This document shows, piece by piece, positions 7,893 to 16,346 of a stretch of 64,000 nt of DNA. Numbering within the stretch: position 1 is the stretch's first letter; each line of letters opens with the position of its first letter. The notes under the pieces were generated by a model. It ran no database searches. It was not told where the DNA came from and saw only the letters and a list, made by a program, of their open reading frames with translations. Source of the DNA: JAKVBH01 sp049800955 (lineage in GTDB: Bacteria > Pseudomonadota > Alphaproteobacteria > Rhodobacterales > Rhodobacteraceae); the NCBI RefSeq assembly GCF_049800955.1, contig NZ_JBNAGA010000002.1, positions 372,001-436,000 of the forward strand, read 5' to 3'. A program made the position numbers and the translations under genes.

Positions 7893-8621
7893 TCAGAACG
7901 GCAAGACGGCATCGAGAATTTGCTGTCCGATTCGTGGTTGTTGAACATCCGTAATCTGGCCACGACCGCCGTAGGAAATGCGCGCCGATGCGATGTTGTC
8001 GTAGGTAATCTCATTTTGGCGGGAAATGTCTTCCGGCCGGACATAGCCAGAGACCAACAACTCCCTCAATTCGAAGTTAACGCGCACTTCTTGAGATCCC
8101 TCAATCGCCAACACACCATTCGGAAGCGTATCGACAACCGTAGCCGCGATCCGAAGCGTCAGCTTCTCACGGCGCTTGACAGAACCATCGCCCCCGGAGC
8201 TCGAGTCCGCCTGCAGGTCCACAGCATCGGCAAGCGTTGCGCCGGTCGGAAGATCAGGATCGACACGTTGTGGCAGCCCGAGGAGCTGCGGGATCGAGAG
8301 ACTTTCAGAACTCGAACGCGATCTTTGCGACGAATTCGAGATTTCCGCTCGATCATCAATTTCAATCACCACGGTCAGAATGTCTCCGCGCTTTGCTGCG
8401 CGCTGATCTCCGAGTAGCGATCTCTGCCCAGCGCTCCAAAGGGACGACTGGCGCGCGGGGACTTGTGCAAAATAGGACGCGTCAGGTTCCGGGCTGCGCA
8501 TGGCCACCACGTCAGATCCCGTTTGAGTCTCGCTCAAAGTCGGAGGTTTTCCGATATGATCGATGCGCGCACATCCGGCGGCCGCCAAGAGAACAAAAGA
8601 CACCAAACATAAGCTACGCAT
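7893..8621 (-). CDS. flgH: Flagellar L-ring protein FlgH
   Basis: A 242-residue outer-membrane lipoprotein that forms the L-ring bushing around the rod. The signal peptide ends in a lipobox (AAAGC, lipidated Cys17). Family blocks are present: SLWSAGQRSLLGDQRAAKRGDILTV is split across the L-ring domain start, and the C-terminus carries GYVRPEDI and RISYGGRGQI. The gene directly follows flgA with no gap on the minus strand, within the flgB-to-fliL operon. Confidence 0.95.
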   Translation of the reverse strand: MRSLCLVSFVLLAAAGCARIDHIGKPPTLSETQTGSDVVAMRSPEPDASYFAQVPARQSSLWSAGQRSLLGDQRAAKRGDILTVVIEIDDRAEISNSSQRSRSSSESLSIPQLLGLPQRVDPDLPTGATLADAVDLQADSSSGGDGSVKRREKLTLRIAATVVDTLPNGVLAIEGSQEVRVNFELRELLVSGYVRPEDISRQNEITYDNIASARISYGGRGQITDVQQPRIGQQILDAVLPF

Positions 8622-9044
8622 TTACTGACCCACCTTGATACTGCCGTCGGCTTGAATAATTCCGAAAAGAGTTGTGCGCGACGCGAGATTCATGACGCGT
8701 ACACTATCGCCCGCAGCGCCACGACCCAGAGCACGGCCATCCGCAAAAATCTCAAGACCGCCCTTTGAAAAAACCAGTTGAACGACCTCGTTTCGTTCAA
8801 CCAAGGCCGGTGGCCCAATGTCTCCTGGATGGACAGGGCGTCCGGCATAAAGCGCGACGCGCGATTCCATGCCCTGCAGCTCACGAATGTCTCTAATGGC
8901 CCCCTTGATATCGCTTGGGTGCACCGCGAAATCTGAGGCGCTAAGCATCGTGTTGGGCCGGATTGTCCGCGTGGGCACGAGAATGTCAGCCAACAGGCTC
9001 GTGCCACAGAGGCATACGATGAGAGTAACCAAGATACGTTTCAT
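8622..9044 (-). CDS. flgA: Flagella basal body P-ring formation protein FlgA
   Basis: A 140-residue periplasmic chaperone for FlgI assembly into the P-ring. A cleavable signal peptide (MKRILVTLIVCLCGTSLLA) is followed by a SAF-like domain (TRTIRPNTMLSASDF, YAGRPVHPGDI) and the C-terminal FlgA block (NEVVQLVFSKGGLEI...VMNLASRTTLFGII). It is short compared with enterobacterial FlgA, as is usual in Rhodobacterales. The start touches the last base of flgG. FlgI itself is encoded about 23 kb away at 32-33 kb. Confidence 0.92.
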   Translation of the reverse strand: MKRILVTLIVCLCGTSLLADILVPTRTIRPNTMLSASDFAVHPSDIKGAIRDIRELQGMESRVALYAGRPVHPGDIGPPALVERNEVVQLVFSKGGLEIFADGRALGRGAAGDSVRVMNLASRTTLFGIIQADGSIKVGQ

Positions 9045-9829
9045 CAGCGCACCTGCGTGGTTGCACCAAGCATTTGATCCGCCGCTGAAATCACTTTTGA
9101 GTTCAGCTCATACCCGCGCTGTGCTTCAATGAGTTCTGTGACCTCCCGGACAGCATCAACGGAGCTGTCTTCAAGATAACCCTGACGCAGTATTCCGAAA
9201 CCATCTTGACCAGGCGTCGAAACGATAGCGGCGCCAGAGGCTTCTGTTTCGAGGAACAAATTGCCACCAATCGCCTCCAAACCTTTTGCATTGGCAAAAC
9301 CGGCAATACTGATTTGACCCAACAGCTGCGCTTCGGCAGTGCCTTGAAAGTAGGCATAGACTTCGCCATCGGCGTTGATCGAAATAGACCGCGCGTCGTT
9401 GGGAATGACAATCTCCGGCGAAACTGGCAGGCCATCGGATGTCACGATGAGGCCTTCAGCATTGCGCTTGAGGGCACCGTCACGGGTGTATCCCGCTTGT
9501 CCGGACGGCAAAGTCACTTCCAAGTACCCACGACCATCGACGGCAACGTCAAGATCGCTGCCCGTCTGGGTCAAAGCGCCTTGCTGCAAGTTCACCGAGA
9601 CCGCTGATGGCCTTACGCCGAGGCCCAGCTGAACGCCTGTTGGCAAGACGGTACCATCGGATGAATTTACAGTCCCTGCTCGGGCGTATTGCTGGTAGTG
9701 GAGGTCGGCGAATTCCGCGCGACGCGGATTATACCCCGTGGTCGACATGTTCGCGAGGTTGTTCGAGATCGTCTCGACGCGCATTTGCTGCGCCATCATG
9801 CCCGTGGCTGCGATTTTCAGTGCACGCAT
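9044..9829 (-). CDS. flgG: Flagellar distal rod protein FlgG
   Basis: A 261-residue rod protein of normal length. The N-terminal helix motif for axial proteins is clear (ATGMMAQQMRVETISNNLAN, then TTGYNPRRAEF). The C-terminal motif is EVTELIEAQRGYELNSKVI. These termini form the coiled coils that pack the distal rod. It is preceded by flgF with a three-base gap and followed by flgA, so the gene order matches other Rhodobacteraceae. Confidence 0.96.
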   Translation of the reverse strand: MRALKIAATGMMAQQMRVETISNNLANMSTTGYNPRRAEFADLHYQQYARAGTVNSSDGTVLPTGVQLGLGVRPSAVSVNLQQGALTQTGSDLDVAVDGRGYLEVTLPSGQAGYTRDGALKRNAEGLIVTSDGLPVSPEIVIPNDARSISINADGEVYAYFQGTAEAQLLGQISIAGFANAKGLEAIGGNLFLETEASGAAIVSTPGQDGFGILRQGYLEDSSVDAVREVTELIEAQRGYELNSKVISAADQMLGATTQVR

Positions 9830-9832
9830 GTC

Positions 9833-10552
9833 TTATCCTCGTTTGATAAAGGTTTGAATTGCCGTCTTGATGCGCTCGTGCTCGGATTCCATGAAGCTTT
9901 GCCCCATTTCATAGGCACGCTGCACTTCGATCATCCGGGCAATTTGAGCCATCGGGTTTACGTTTGAATTCTCAACGAAACCCTGCACGATGCGTGACTC
10001 TGGATCGGCTTCAAAGCCTGCATCGGTACGGAACATTACGCCGTCCTCCCGGGACAAGTCAGTCATGTCTACGGGGCGAACAACACCAAGCTGTCCGATC
10101 AATCTACCATCAGCGCTCATGGTGCCATCAGCAGACACGGACAGGTCCGTCGCGTCCGGCGGTACAAACAGCGGTGCGCCTCCGGCATCGAGAACCGCAA
10201 AACCATCATGGGTCACGAGGTCACCCGCTGCGCTGAGCGAAAAACTCCCGGATCGCGTCAAACGCTCGCCAGCGGGGGTGTTGATCAGAAAAAAACCCTC
10301 GCCTTCAATCGCAAAATCAAGTTGGCCGCCCGTCTTGGTCAGCGCGCCTTGTTCCATGGATGTGTTTTTGACATTTGCAGAGGCCATGGAGAGCGATGCG
10401 CCGCCGTCTATGCGGTTTACGTGTTCGGAGAACATAATCCCTTCACTGCGAAAACCCGTCGTCGCAGAGTTCGCGATATTGTTGGCAACGACCTGCATCT
10501 CTCGCATCAAACCCGACTGGCGCGTCAGCGTTGTGTAACCTGCATTATCCAT
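9833..10552 (-). CDS. flgF: Flagellar proximal rod protein FlgF
   Basis: A 239-residue rod protein with the axial N-terminal motif (MREMQVVANNIANSATTGFRSEG) and C-terminal motif (IARMIEVQRAYEMGQSF). The frame extends further upstream, but that part overlaps fliQ; the ATG at 10552 is preceded by GGAGGATAAGA, an excellent ribosome binding site, and matches the family start. It is between fliQ and flgG in the minus-strand operon. Confidence 0.94.
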   Translation of the reverse strand: MDNAGYTTLTRQSGLMREMQVVANNIANSATTGFRSEGIMFSEHVNRIDGGASLSMASANVKNTSMEQGALTKTGGQLDFAIEGEGFFLINTPAGERLTRSGSFSLSAAGDLVTHDGFAVLDAGGAPLFVPPDATDLSVSADGTMSADGRLIGQLGVVRPVDMTDLSREDGVMFRTDAGFEADPESRIVQGFVENSNVNPMAQIARMIEVQRAYEMGQSFMESEHERIKTAIQTFIKRG

Positions 10553-10554
10553 TC

Positions 10555-10824
10555 TTATCCTCCAATTATCATTGGCACGAGAACGTCCTGGAAATAGGAC
10601 ACCAGTGACTGCGTCATGAAGCTCATCGACACCCAGAAAACGGCAACAATTGCACCCAGTTTTGGTACAAAGGTCAGTGTCATTTCCTGTATCGATGTGA
10701 GAGCTTGGAAGAGGCCGATGGCGACGCCCGCAATCAAGGCTGCAGCAAGGATCGGGGTCGACATGACGACAGATATCCAAAGGCCTTGCCTGAGAGCGTC
10801 GAAAAAAGCGGCTTCACCCAGCAT
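10555..10824 (-). CDS. fliQ: Flagellar export apparatus protein FliQ
   Basis: An 89-residue inner-membrane protein with two hydrophobic helices, a component of the type III export gate with FliP and FliR. The family motif around the first helix (PILAAALIAGVAIGLFQALTSIQEMTLTFVPK is split by the loop) is clear, with the conserved QE.TL.F.PK block. FliP and FliR, its partners, are not in this window. It is two bases upstream of flgF and three after fliE. Confidence 0.94.
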   Translation of the reverse strand: MLGEAAFFDALRQGLWISVVMSTPILAAALIAGVAIGLFQALTSIQEMTLTFVPKLGAIVAVFWVSMSFMTQSLVSYFQDVLVPMIIGG

Positions 10825-10827
10825 CGC

Positions 10828-11115
10828 TTACACCGGCATCCGCAGGATTTCCTGATACGCCTCAACCACTTTGTCTCGCACCGCAACGACTGTTTCAATC
10901 GCAAGCTCCGATTGCGACAGAGCCTGTACAAGTGCGTGCGGATCCGCGTCGCCTACCATTGCAGCTTTTGCTGTTTGTTCGCTGGTTTGAAGCGTTTCCG
11001 TGAAGTCTTTGGCCGCCGCGGCCAGGGTTTCACCCAGGCCGGGCTCCTTTGCACGGGCTTCAGTCGCGGGTTTGGCTGCGGCGTATTTCTGCGCCGCTAT
11101 TGCTCGAACGTCCAT
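10828..11115 (-). CDS. fliE: Flagellar hook-basal body complex protein FliE
   Basis: A 95-residue MS ring-rod junction protein. The C-terminal FliE domain is visible (FTETLQTSEQTAKAAMVGDADPHALVQALSQSELAIETVVAVRDKVVEAYQEILRMPV, given here only by its key blocks DPHALVQAL, VVAVRDKVVEAYQEILRMP). FliE also activates the export apparatus in other bacteria. Position between flgC and fliQ is the usual one. Confidence 0.93.
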   Translation of the reverse strand: MDVRAIAAQKYAAAKPATEARAKEPGLGETLAAAAKDFTETLQTSEQTAKAAMVGDADPHALVQALSQSELAIETVVAVRDKVVEAYQEILRMPV

Positions 11116-11133
11116 TCTGGCATTCCTTTCAGT

Positions 11134-11526
11134 TTATCTGCGCAGCAATTCCATCAGGCTAGATGACATTTGCCGCGTTTGATCGAAGACCTTCAAATTG
11201 GCCTCGTAGCTACGCTGCGCTTCGCGCGCGTCAGCAATCTCGATGATGAGGTCCACATTAGATCCCTCGTAATTCCCGCTTTCATCAGCCAAGGGGTGCG
11301 ACGGATCGTAAATCTGTGTCAGCTCCGCCCGATCAAGGCGGACGCGCCCAATCTCTACAGCGCCGGGGGTGCTGTCGCCTCCACCTGCAACTTCAAACGG
11401 AACCGTTTTTCGGCGAAACCCGGGCGTATCGGCGTTTGCGATATTCTCGGACACAAAGCGTAAGCGCTGGGCTTGCGCCTTCAAACCCGATGACGTGAGT
11501 GACAATGCATCTGAAAATCCAGACAT
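11134..11526 (-). CDS. flgC: Flagellar proximal rod protein FlgC
   Basis: A 130-residue rod protein. N-terminal axial motif: SSGLKAQAQRLRFVSENIAN followed by ADTPGFRRKTVPF. The C-terminal helix is DAREAQRSYEANLKVFDQTR. An upstream in-frame ATG at 11556 was rejected since the ATG at 11526 has AAAGGAG at a good distance and starts at the family N-terminus. Follows flgB after 16 bases. Confidence 0.94.
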   Translation of the reverse strand: MSGFSDALSLTSSGLKAQAQRLRFVSENIANADTPGFRRKTVPFEVAGGGDSTPGAVEIGRVRLDRAELTQIYDPSHPLADESGNYEGSNVDLIIEIADAREAQRSYEANLKVFDQTRQMSSSLMELLRR

Positions 11527-11542
11527 AACGAAACTCCTTTGA

Positions 11543-11923
11543 TCAAGAACGCCCAATGCTGGCGCGCAGCACGGTCATGGAGTGGCGATAAATTGCGAGT
11601 GCGCGATCATGCTGTCGTTTGACATCAACGGCGCGCAGCATTTCTTCTTCGACAGAAACACCATTTCCGTTTGGCGATGTTGCTGTGCTTTTCACGTCTG
11701 TGACTTGCGCCTGTACTCCGGTGCCGGCGGCGTTCAAGTGAGAGGCGCGTGTTGCACGCAACATCGCCTCACCACGAAAGGATTGTGAAAAACTCGATAA
11801 GTCCTTGGGCGTAAACCCAGGTGTATCCGAGTTCGCCATATTGCGTGCGACCAACGCCTGTCGTTCGCCTGCGTGACGCGCCATCGCATGTGAAATGCGA
11901 AAAAGTTCTAGATTTTCAAACAT
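11543..11923 (-). CDS. flgB: Flagellar proximal rod protein FlgB
   Basis: A 126-residue rod protein, first gene of the long minus-strand operon flgB-flgC-fliE-fliQ-flgF-flgG-flgA-flgH-fliL. The axial motif is RHAGERQALVARNMAN then SDTPGFTPKDL. The ATG at 11923 has GAGGGAG upstream; the longer frame from 11950 adds nine unconserved residues. Divergent from fliI across an 85-base gap that holds a CtrA-like motif. Confidence 0.94.
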   Translation of the reverse strand: MFENLELFRISHAMARHAGERQALVARNMANSDTPGFTPKDLSSFSQSFRGEAMLRATRASHLNAAGTGVQAQVTDVKSTATSPNGNGVSVEEEMLRAVDVKRQHDRALAIYRHSMTVLRASIGRS

Positions 11924-11946
11924 CGGGGCTTCTCCCTCGATTGGCT

Positions 11947-11963
11947 TCAATCAAGGTTTAACC
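11947..11963. promoter_or_regulatory. CtrA-like box between divergent flgB and fliI
   Basis: TCAA-N7-TTAACC at 11947-11963 differs by one base from the CtrA full-site consensus TTAA-N7-TTAAC. It lies in the short gap between two divergent flagellar operons. In Rhodobacteraceae CtrA activates flagellar promoters. Assignment rests on motif, location and similar motifs in other flagellar gaps of this window. Confidence 0.4.
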
Positions 11964-12008
11964 CTGATTCCTTTAGAAACAGTTTTCAGAAGCTGAAGGA
12001 AGCGCACG

Positions 12009-13367
12009 ATGGATGATACAAAACTGGACTCGATGCTTGCGGAACTGAAAATGATGCGATCCACGCGACCACAAGGCCGTGTTTGCGGAGTCCAACCAGA
12101 CGGCATCATGGTGAGCGGACTTGGCCGATTTGCCCGTATTGGCGATAGAGTTGAAATCAATATCGCTGGCGGCGCGTGTCTTTCAGGCGAAATCGTCAGC
12201 TTGCGAGAAAGCCATTTGGTCGTGCTGCCAGATGGGCCCTCCGATGGCGTTTCATTAGGTGATGCGGCTTTGCTGAGCCCCGACCTAAAGATTTTTCCTT
12301 GCGACGCTTGGAAAGGCCGCGTCATTGATCCCAATGGAAAATCCATGGACAATCAACCGTTGCCTCGGGGATCCACTGGTCTCAGAGTGTACCGCGATCC
12401 GCCCAACGCCGTTTATCGAAAGCGTTTGGGGCAGCGTCTTGATACCAAAATGGCTGTGCTCAACACGCTGCTTCCTATTGTGGCAGGACAGCGGATTGGC
12501 TTGTTTGCGGGATCAGGTGTTGGGAAGACAAGTCTTCTAGGGCACTTGGCGGCTCACATGCAGGCGGATGTGGTTGTCATCGCGCTGATCGGCGAACGTG
12601 GTCGTGAAGTACGCGACTTTATTGATCGCACTTTGGGGCCGGAAGGAATGGCGCGATCAATCATTGTTGCAGCAACCTCGGACCAACCTGCTCTGACACG
12701 GCGCCAGTGCGCGTACACGGCAATGACCATTGCAGAGTATTTTCGAGATCTTGGATGCTCTGTGCTTTTTTTGGCGGACTCGATCACCCGTTTGGCGGAA
12801 GCGCATCGAGAGGTTGCCGTTTCTGCTGGAGAGCCTCCCTCGCTCCGCGGTTTTCCACCATCCATGACACACATGATCACGTCTCTTTGTGAGAGAGCTG
12901 GCCCAGGCGTGGATGGTTCTGGAGACATTACCGGCGTTTTTAGCGTCTTGGTCGCCGGATCAGACATGGACGAGCCAGTTGCCGATACTTTACGGGGTGT
13001 TCTGGATGGCCACATTATTTTGGACAGAAGCATTGCAGAGACAGGTAGGTATCCTGCGATCGATGTCGTTCGGTCGGTTTCTCGCAGCCTCCCACATGCA
13101 GCATCTGAAGACGAAAATTCGATGATACAGCGCGCACGAGCGCTGCTATCGTCGTATTCAAAGTCAGAAACGATGATCCGCGCTGGCCTATATTCAGAAG
13201 GTAATGATCCCACGCTTGATCAGGCCATGCGGGTCCACAAGGACTTCGAGGTTTTTTTAGCAAAACTGGAAGAACGAGGTATTCCCGCGTCGTTTCAAGC
13301 ACTGCAATCAATCATCAGGTCCGCGGAAGCTTATGCACATGCTGCCAAAAGACCTAGCATACGTTGA
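12009..13367 (+). CDS. fliI: Flagellar export ATPase FliI
   Basis: A 452-residue F1-beta-like ATPase that energises substrate unfolding and entry at the flagellar type III export gate. Walker A is GSGVGKTS (residues 168-175), Walker B is in CSVLFLADSITR, and the signature ERGREVRDFID follows. A good GAAGGA sequence precedes the ATG. It stands alone on the plus strand, ending one base before the stop of the convergent DUF1217 gene. No fliH or fliJ neighbour is evident here. Confidence 0.96.
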   Translation: MDDTKLDSMLAELKMMRSTRPQGRVCGVQPDGIMVSGLGRFARIGDRVEINIAGGACLSGEIVSLRESHLVVLPDGPSDGVSLGDAALLSPDLKIFPCDAWKGRVIDPNGKSMDNQPLPRGSTGLRVYRDPPNAVYRKRLGQRLDTKMAVLNTLLPIVAGQRIGLFAGSGVGKTSLLGHLAAHMQADVVVIALIGERGREVRDFIDRTLGPEGMARSIIVAATSDQPALTRRQCAYTAMTIAEYFRDLGCSVLFLADSITRLAEAHREVAVSAGEPPSLRGFPPSMTHMITSLCERAGPGVDGSGDITGVFSVLVAGSDMDEPVADTLRGVLDGHIILDRSIAETGRYPAIDVVRSVSRSLPHAASEDENSMIQRARALLSSYSKSETMIRAGLYSEGNDPTLDQAMRVHKDFEVFLAKLEERGIPASFQALQSIIRSAEAYAHAAKRPSIR

Positions 13368-13368
13368 G

Positions 13369-14166
13369 TTAGCCAGCGCCTTGTAGCAAAGTCAACGCCA
13401 CGCTTGTCGATGAGAAGCTTGCTGAAAAGTCCGCAATTTGAGCTTGTAAGAGAAAGCGCTCCACAAAGCGTTCTGTCGTCTCCTCATTTTTGAAGTCGTT
13501 GATAGATTCAATGCCTAGTCTGCGCGACGAGAGATCCTTGATGGTTTCGAGCTGTTTTTCAATGTCAATTTGCCCAAAGCTCGTTGGCAACGCTAAAGCT
13601 TTTTCAAATACGGCTCTCAGAGGTGGGGTACCCAAGACCAAAAACCACTTTGTGTCTTCAGTAGAGTTTCGTGAGGCTATATCAGCAAGTTCACGCTTCG
13701 CGTTCAGCGCCAACCGCATTGACTCATCTTGGTCACCAACTGCAACTTCAAACTGTGAAGCACTGAAGCGCTCAACAATTTTTTGGGCAAAATCCGATTT
13801 ACTCGTTTCTGCGCCAGTTATGTTGCCGAAACCAAACGCCCTCGCAAACTCTGTGTAGCGATCATCGGCTAGCCGGTTTGCCAACGATCGTGGATCATCT
13901 GTGCCACCTTCAAGAACCTTTTGGATGAAGGCTTTGCTATTAATGTCATCTTGCAAGCCAAAAGCGCCAAGCGCTACCCTTAGCAAGCGACGATCGGCTA
14001 CTAATTCCTCGGCCGACTGTATTGATGAAATTTGTTTGCTGAAGTAATCCGTATCCCTTTGATTCAAAGGCGACGCCGTAAACGCGTCCAATTGCCTATC
14101 AATCGTTTGGTTGAGGTACCTCCAGCCGGTCAAACCTCCGGAAGGGATAATGGGCTGAAAAGTCAT
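13369..14166 (-). CDS. DUF1217 family flagellar protein
   Basis: A 265-residue protein of the DUF1217 family, found in flagellar loci of Rhodobacterales and Rhizobiales. Recognisable blocks are GGLTGWRYLNQT, FSKQISSIQSAEELVADRRLLRVAL (split), AFGL and SLANRLADDRYTEFARAFGFG. No catalytic motif is apparent; structure looks helical. Molecular function is not established. It is last in fliC-flaF-flbT-DUF1217 and overlaps flbT by four bases, arguing for a role with flagellin or filament assembly. The ATG at 14166 was chosen because the conserved MTFQPIIPSGG start lies there. Confidence 0.78.
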   Translation of the reverse strand: MTFQPIIPSGGLTGWRYLNQTIDRQLDAFTASPLNQRDTDYFSKQISSIQSAEELVADRRLLRVALGAFGLQDDINSKAFIQKVLEGGTDDPRSLANRLADDRYTEFARAFGFGNITGAETSKSDFAQKIVERFSASQFEVAVGDQDESMRLALNAKRELADIASRNSTEDTKWFLVLGTPPLRAVFEKALALPTSFGQIDIEKQLETIKDLSSRRLGIESINDFKNEETTERFVERFLLQAQIADFSASFSSTSVALTLLQGAG

Positions 14167-14567
14167 GGTTTTGAAACCGCCAGCAACCTGTCTTCTCTTG
14201 GAATGAGTAAACGCAAAAACTTCAAACACTGATAGTATTGTTCAGCCAAAAGTGCGTTTGTTGCCGCTGTGAGGGTCTTTCGACTATCTACGTCAGTGAA
14301 AATGCGGCTAAGCTCTTCAATACGACGCAGAAGCTGGTGCTTGGCCTCTTTCGGATTAGCGTCACCAGTCAAGATGAGTTGTGTCGCGTAGCAAACGCGT
14401 CTCACCGGTGTTTTCGCGTCTTCTGGATGTATCGCATCTTTTAAACGAAGAATATGCGCATTGGGCGAGACAACCGATATACGACTACGACGATCGCCAT
14501 TCTCCAGAACAGCGCCATTAATTAGAACCCTTTCCTTTGGGCTCAGTTTCAACACGAGACCACTCAT
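14163..14567 (-). CDS. flbT: Flagellin post-transcriptional regulator FlbT
   Basis: A 134-residue FlbT protein. Highly conserved blocks are LVLKLSPKERVLINGAV, NGDRRSRISV and HPEDAKTPVRRVCYATQLIL. Family knowledge: in Caulobacter FlbT binds the 5' untranslated region of flagellin mRNA and destabilises it until the hook is complete; in other alphaproteobacteria it can be an activator. Overlaps flaF and the DUF1217 gene by four bases each. Its likely target, the fliC leader, is about 1.8 kb upstream in the same transcription unit. Confidence 0.93.
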   Translation of the reverse strand: MSGLVLKLSPKERVLINGAVLENGDRRSRISVVSPNAHILRLKDAIHPEDAKTPVRRVCYATQLILTGDANPKEAKHQLLRRIEELSRIFTDVDSRKTLTAATNALLAEQYYQCLKFLRLLIPREDRLLAVSKP

Positions 14568-14941
14568 GGTGTGCTCCCCTCGTTTCTCAAACCACGCAGA
14601 ATGGCTGTGTTTATCTCGAGCAGAGGCCTGATATCAGCAACGCCAGCTAGTACTTGTGCGGCGTGACGCTTGGAAAACTCTGCCAAATAAAAGATTTGCG
14701 CACGAACTTGGTTGGGAAGTTCGTTCGATTCATCAGCCACGTTCGCAGCAAGCGTTGTCCAAAGCCTATTGTTTCGATGGATTGCTTCAGCCAACCTTGC
14801 GAAGTTTTCCTTCTTCGATATTTCAGCGCTCCGCAACTCATGTGTGACGCGCGCCACAACATCGTACTCAACGGCGCGGGGCGTTTTGGTGGCCGTCGTA
14901 GGTGACGCGTAGGCGCGTTGCGCCAAAGCATGGGCGTTCAT
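14564..14941 (-). CDS. flaF: Flagellar biosynthesis regulator FlaF
   Basis: A 125-residue FlaF family protein (YDVVARVTHELRSAE, ENFARLAEAIHRNNRLWTTLAANVAD split, LPNQVRAQIFYLAEF). FlaF promotes flagellin synthesis or secretion in Caulobacter, opposing FlbT. It lies between fliC and flbT, overlapping flbT by four bases. A strong hairpin separates it from fliC, possibly adjusting the ratio of flagellin to regulator. Confidence 0.9.
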   Translation of the reverse strand: MNAHALAQRAYASPTTATKTPRAVEYDVVARVTHELRSAEISKKENFARLAEAIHRNNRLWTTLAANVADESNELPNQVRAQIFYLAEFSKRHAAQVLAGVADIRPLLEINTAILRGLRNEGSTP

Positions 14942-14987
14942 CGCGCATCCTTCCTAGGTATTTGGGGAAAATCGTAAGGTGAAGGGG

Positions 14988-15015
14988 TTAGGAGCGCGAA
15001 CTTTCGCGCTCCTAA
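14988..15015 (-). terminator. Strong hairpin between fliC and flaF (attenuator or mRNA stabiliser)
   Basis: TTAGGAGCGCGAA (14988-15000) and TTCGCGCTCCTAA (15003-15015) are perfectly complementary, giving a stem of at least 11 pairs with a short loop, 8 bases beyond the fliC stop. No U tract follows on the minus strand (CCCCTTCACC), so partial read-through into flaF-flbT is plausible. The hairpin itself is certain; its function is inference. Confidence 0.7.
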
Positions 15016-15023
15016 CGTCAGTA

Positions 15024-16346
15024 TTACCGGAAGAGCGACAGGAGCGACTGAGGAGCCTGGTTCGCAATCGACAGAGCCTGCACAGACAACTGCTGCTGAA
15101 CCTGCAGGGCCTGAAGACGAGCCGAAGCTTCTTCCATATCGGCATCTACCAATGTGCCAATGCCAGACTTCAGAGCATCTGTCAGACCAGAGACGAAACT
15201 CTGCTGAGTTTCAATCCGACCTTGCGCAGAACCAAACTCAGCGGCGGCATTGATCGAAGTTTGGAGCAAGCCTTCAATGTCCAAAAGAGCAGCTTCAACA
15301 CCATCATCAGTTGCAACCGAAATGTCGGCAAGATCTTCCAGACCACCACCGATTGTCGTACGTGCGGCATCATATTCGTATTCATTGTATGCTACACTGA
15401 AGTTGTCACCGGTGAAGTCAGCGCCCGTAATCGAGACCTGATTTCCATCTGAAGTTGCAGAAATCGTCCCTTCGTAGTCCAGGCCTTTGTCTTCACGGAC
15501 ATATTTGTTGAAGGCCTTAGCCAAACCAGCAGCGACGTCCGCGGCAGTATCACCATCCCGTGCAACATACACAATGTCATCGAGAGCCGACGTGTTGCTC
15601 AGGCTTCCATCAGGAGAGCCCGCACCTGTTGCTGACGCAGAGATAGCAATCGTAAAGGCCGTACCAACTTCAACAGCTTCACCAGCCGAACCGCCGATGG
15701 TTGTGTTTACTGTAGGAGCTGCGCCAGTGGCGCCTGTGACAGCACCTGCAGCCGCGTCACCAACGCCCGCAATGCTGTTGTTAGCGGCGCTGAGAGCCGT
15801 AGCACCGGCAGCCAAACCTGCAGCCTCCGTGCCAAGGTCTTGCTTGCCAATTCCAATGTCAGAAGCATCGACACCACTACCGCTTCGATCGAGAGAAGCC
15901 AAAACGTTAACGGTGCCAGAACCCGCTTCAGAGTCTTTGTTGGACAGAAGATTCAAGCCGTTGAATTGAGCAGCACCGACAACAGAATTGATCTGGTTGC
16001 GGAGCGCATCAATATCGGACTGGATTTTATCGCGATCAACGTTTTCTTCCTGTGCCGCAACAATCTTACCCTTCATCTGAGTAAGAAGATCTGTAACCGT
16101 TTCAGCACCTTGGCGTGCAACTGCGACTGTGGACTGTCCGAGCGAAAGGCTATCAGAGATACCCTTGAAGCTTTCGACGTCAGACTCCATGACTTTGGAG
16201 ATTGCCCAAACCGCTGCATTGTCTTTGGCGCTCGACACCGACTTACCGGTTGAAATTGCGTTCTGGGTCTTCGCAAGATTTGCGTTAACGCCTTTCAGCG
16301 TTTGCAGTGCAACCATGGCACTATTGTTAGTCAGAATGCTGGACAT
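15024..16346 (-). CDS. fliC: Flagellin
   Basis: A 440-residue filament protein. The N-terminal D0/D1 region is typical of alphaproteobacterial flagellin (SSILTNNSAMVALQTLKGVN, SKVMESDVESFKGISDSL, LRNQINSVVGAAQFNGLNLL) and the C-terminal D0 ends LSIANQAPQSLLSLFR. Residues roughly 180-340 are a low-complexity, Ala/Gly/Thr-rich variable region that would form the surface-exposed domain. The ATG at 16346 has AAAGGAA upstream. A leader of up to about 190 bases precedes it, suited to FlbT-type control. Only one flagellin is present in this window. Confidence 0.96.
   Translation of the reverse strand: MSSILTNNSAMVALQTLKGVNANLAKTQNAISTGKSVSSAKDNAAVWAISKVMESDVESFKGISDSLSLGQSTVAVARQGAETVTDLLTQMKGKIVAAQEENVDRDKIQSDIDALRNQINSVVGAAQFNGLNLLSNKDSEAGSGTVNVLASLDRSGSGVDASDIGIGKQDLGTEAAGLAAGATALSAANNSIAGVGDAAAGAVTGATGAAPTVNTTIGGSAGEAVEVGTAFTIAISASATGAGSPDGSLSNTSALDDIVYVARDGDTAADVAAGLAKAFNKYVREDKGLDYEGTISATSDGNQVSITGADFTGDNFSVAYNEYEYDAARTTIGGGLEDLADISVATDDGVEAALLDIEGLLQTSINAAAEFGSAQGRIETQQSFVSGLTDALKSGIGTLVDADMEEASARLQALQVQQQLSVQALSIANQAPQSLLSLFR

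Noticed and set aside
7381..10552. Transferred genomic island in the flagellar region
   Set aside because: Base composition of the fliC-fliK stretch is somewhat more AT-rich by eye than its neighbours, but the genes and their order fit vertical inheritance in Rhodobacteraceae, and no mobility genes flank them.
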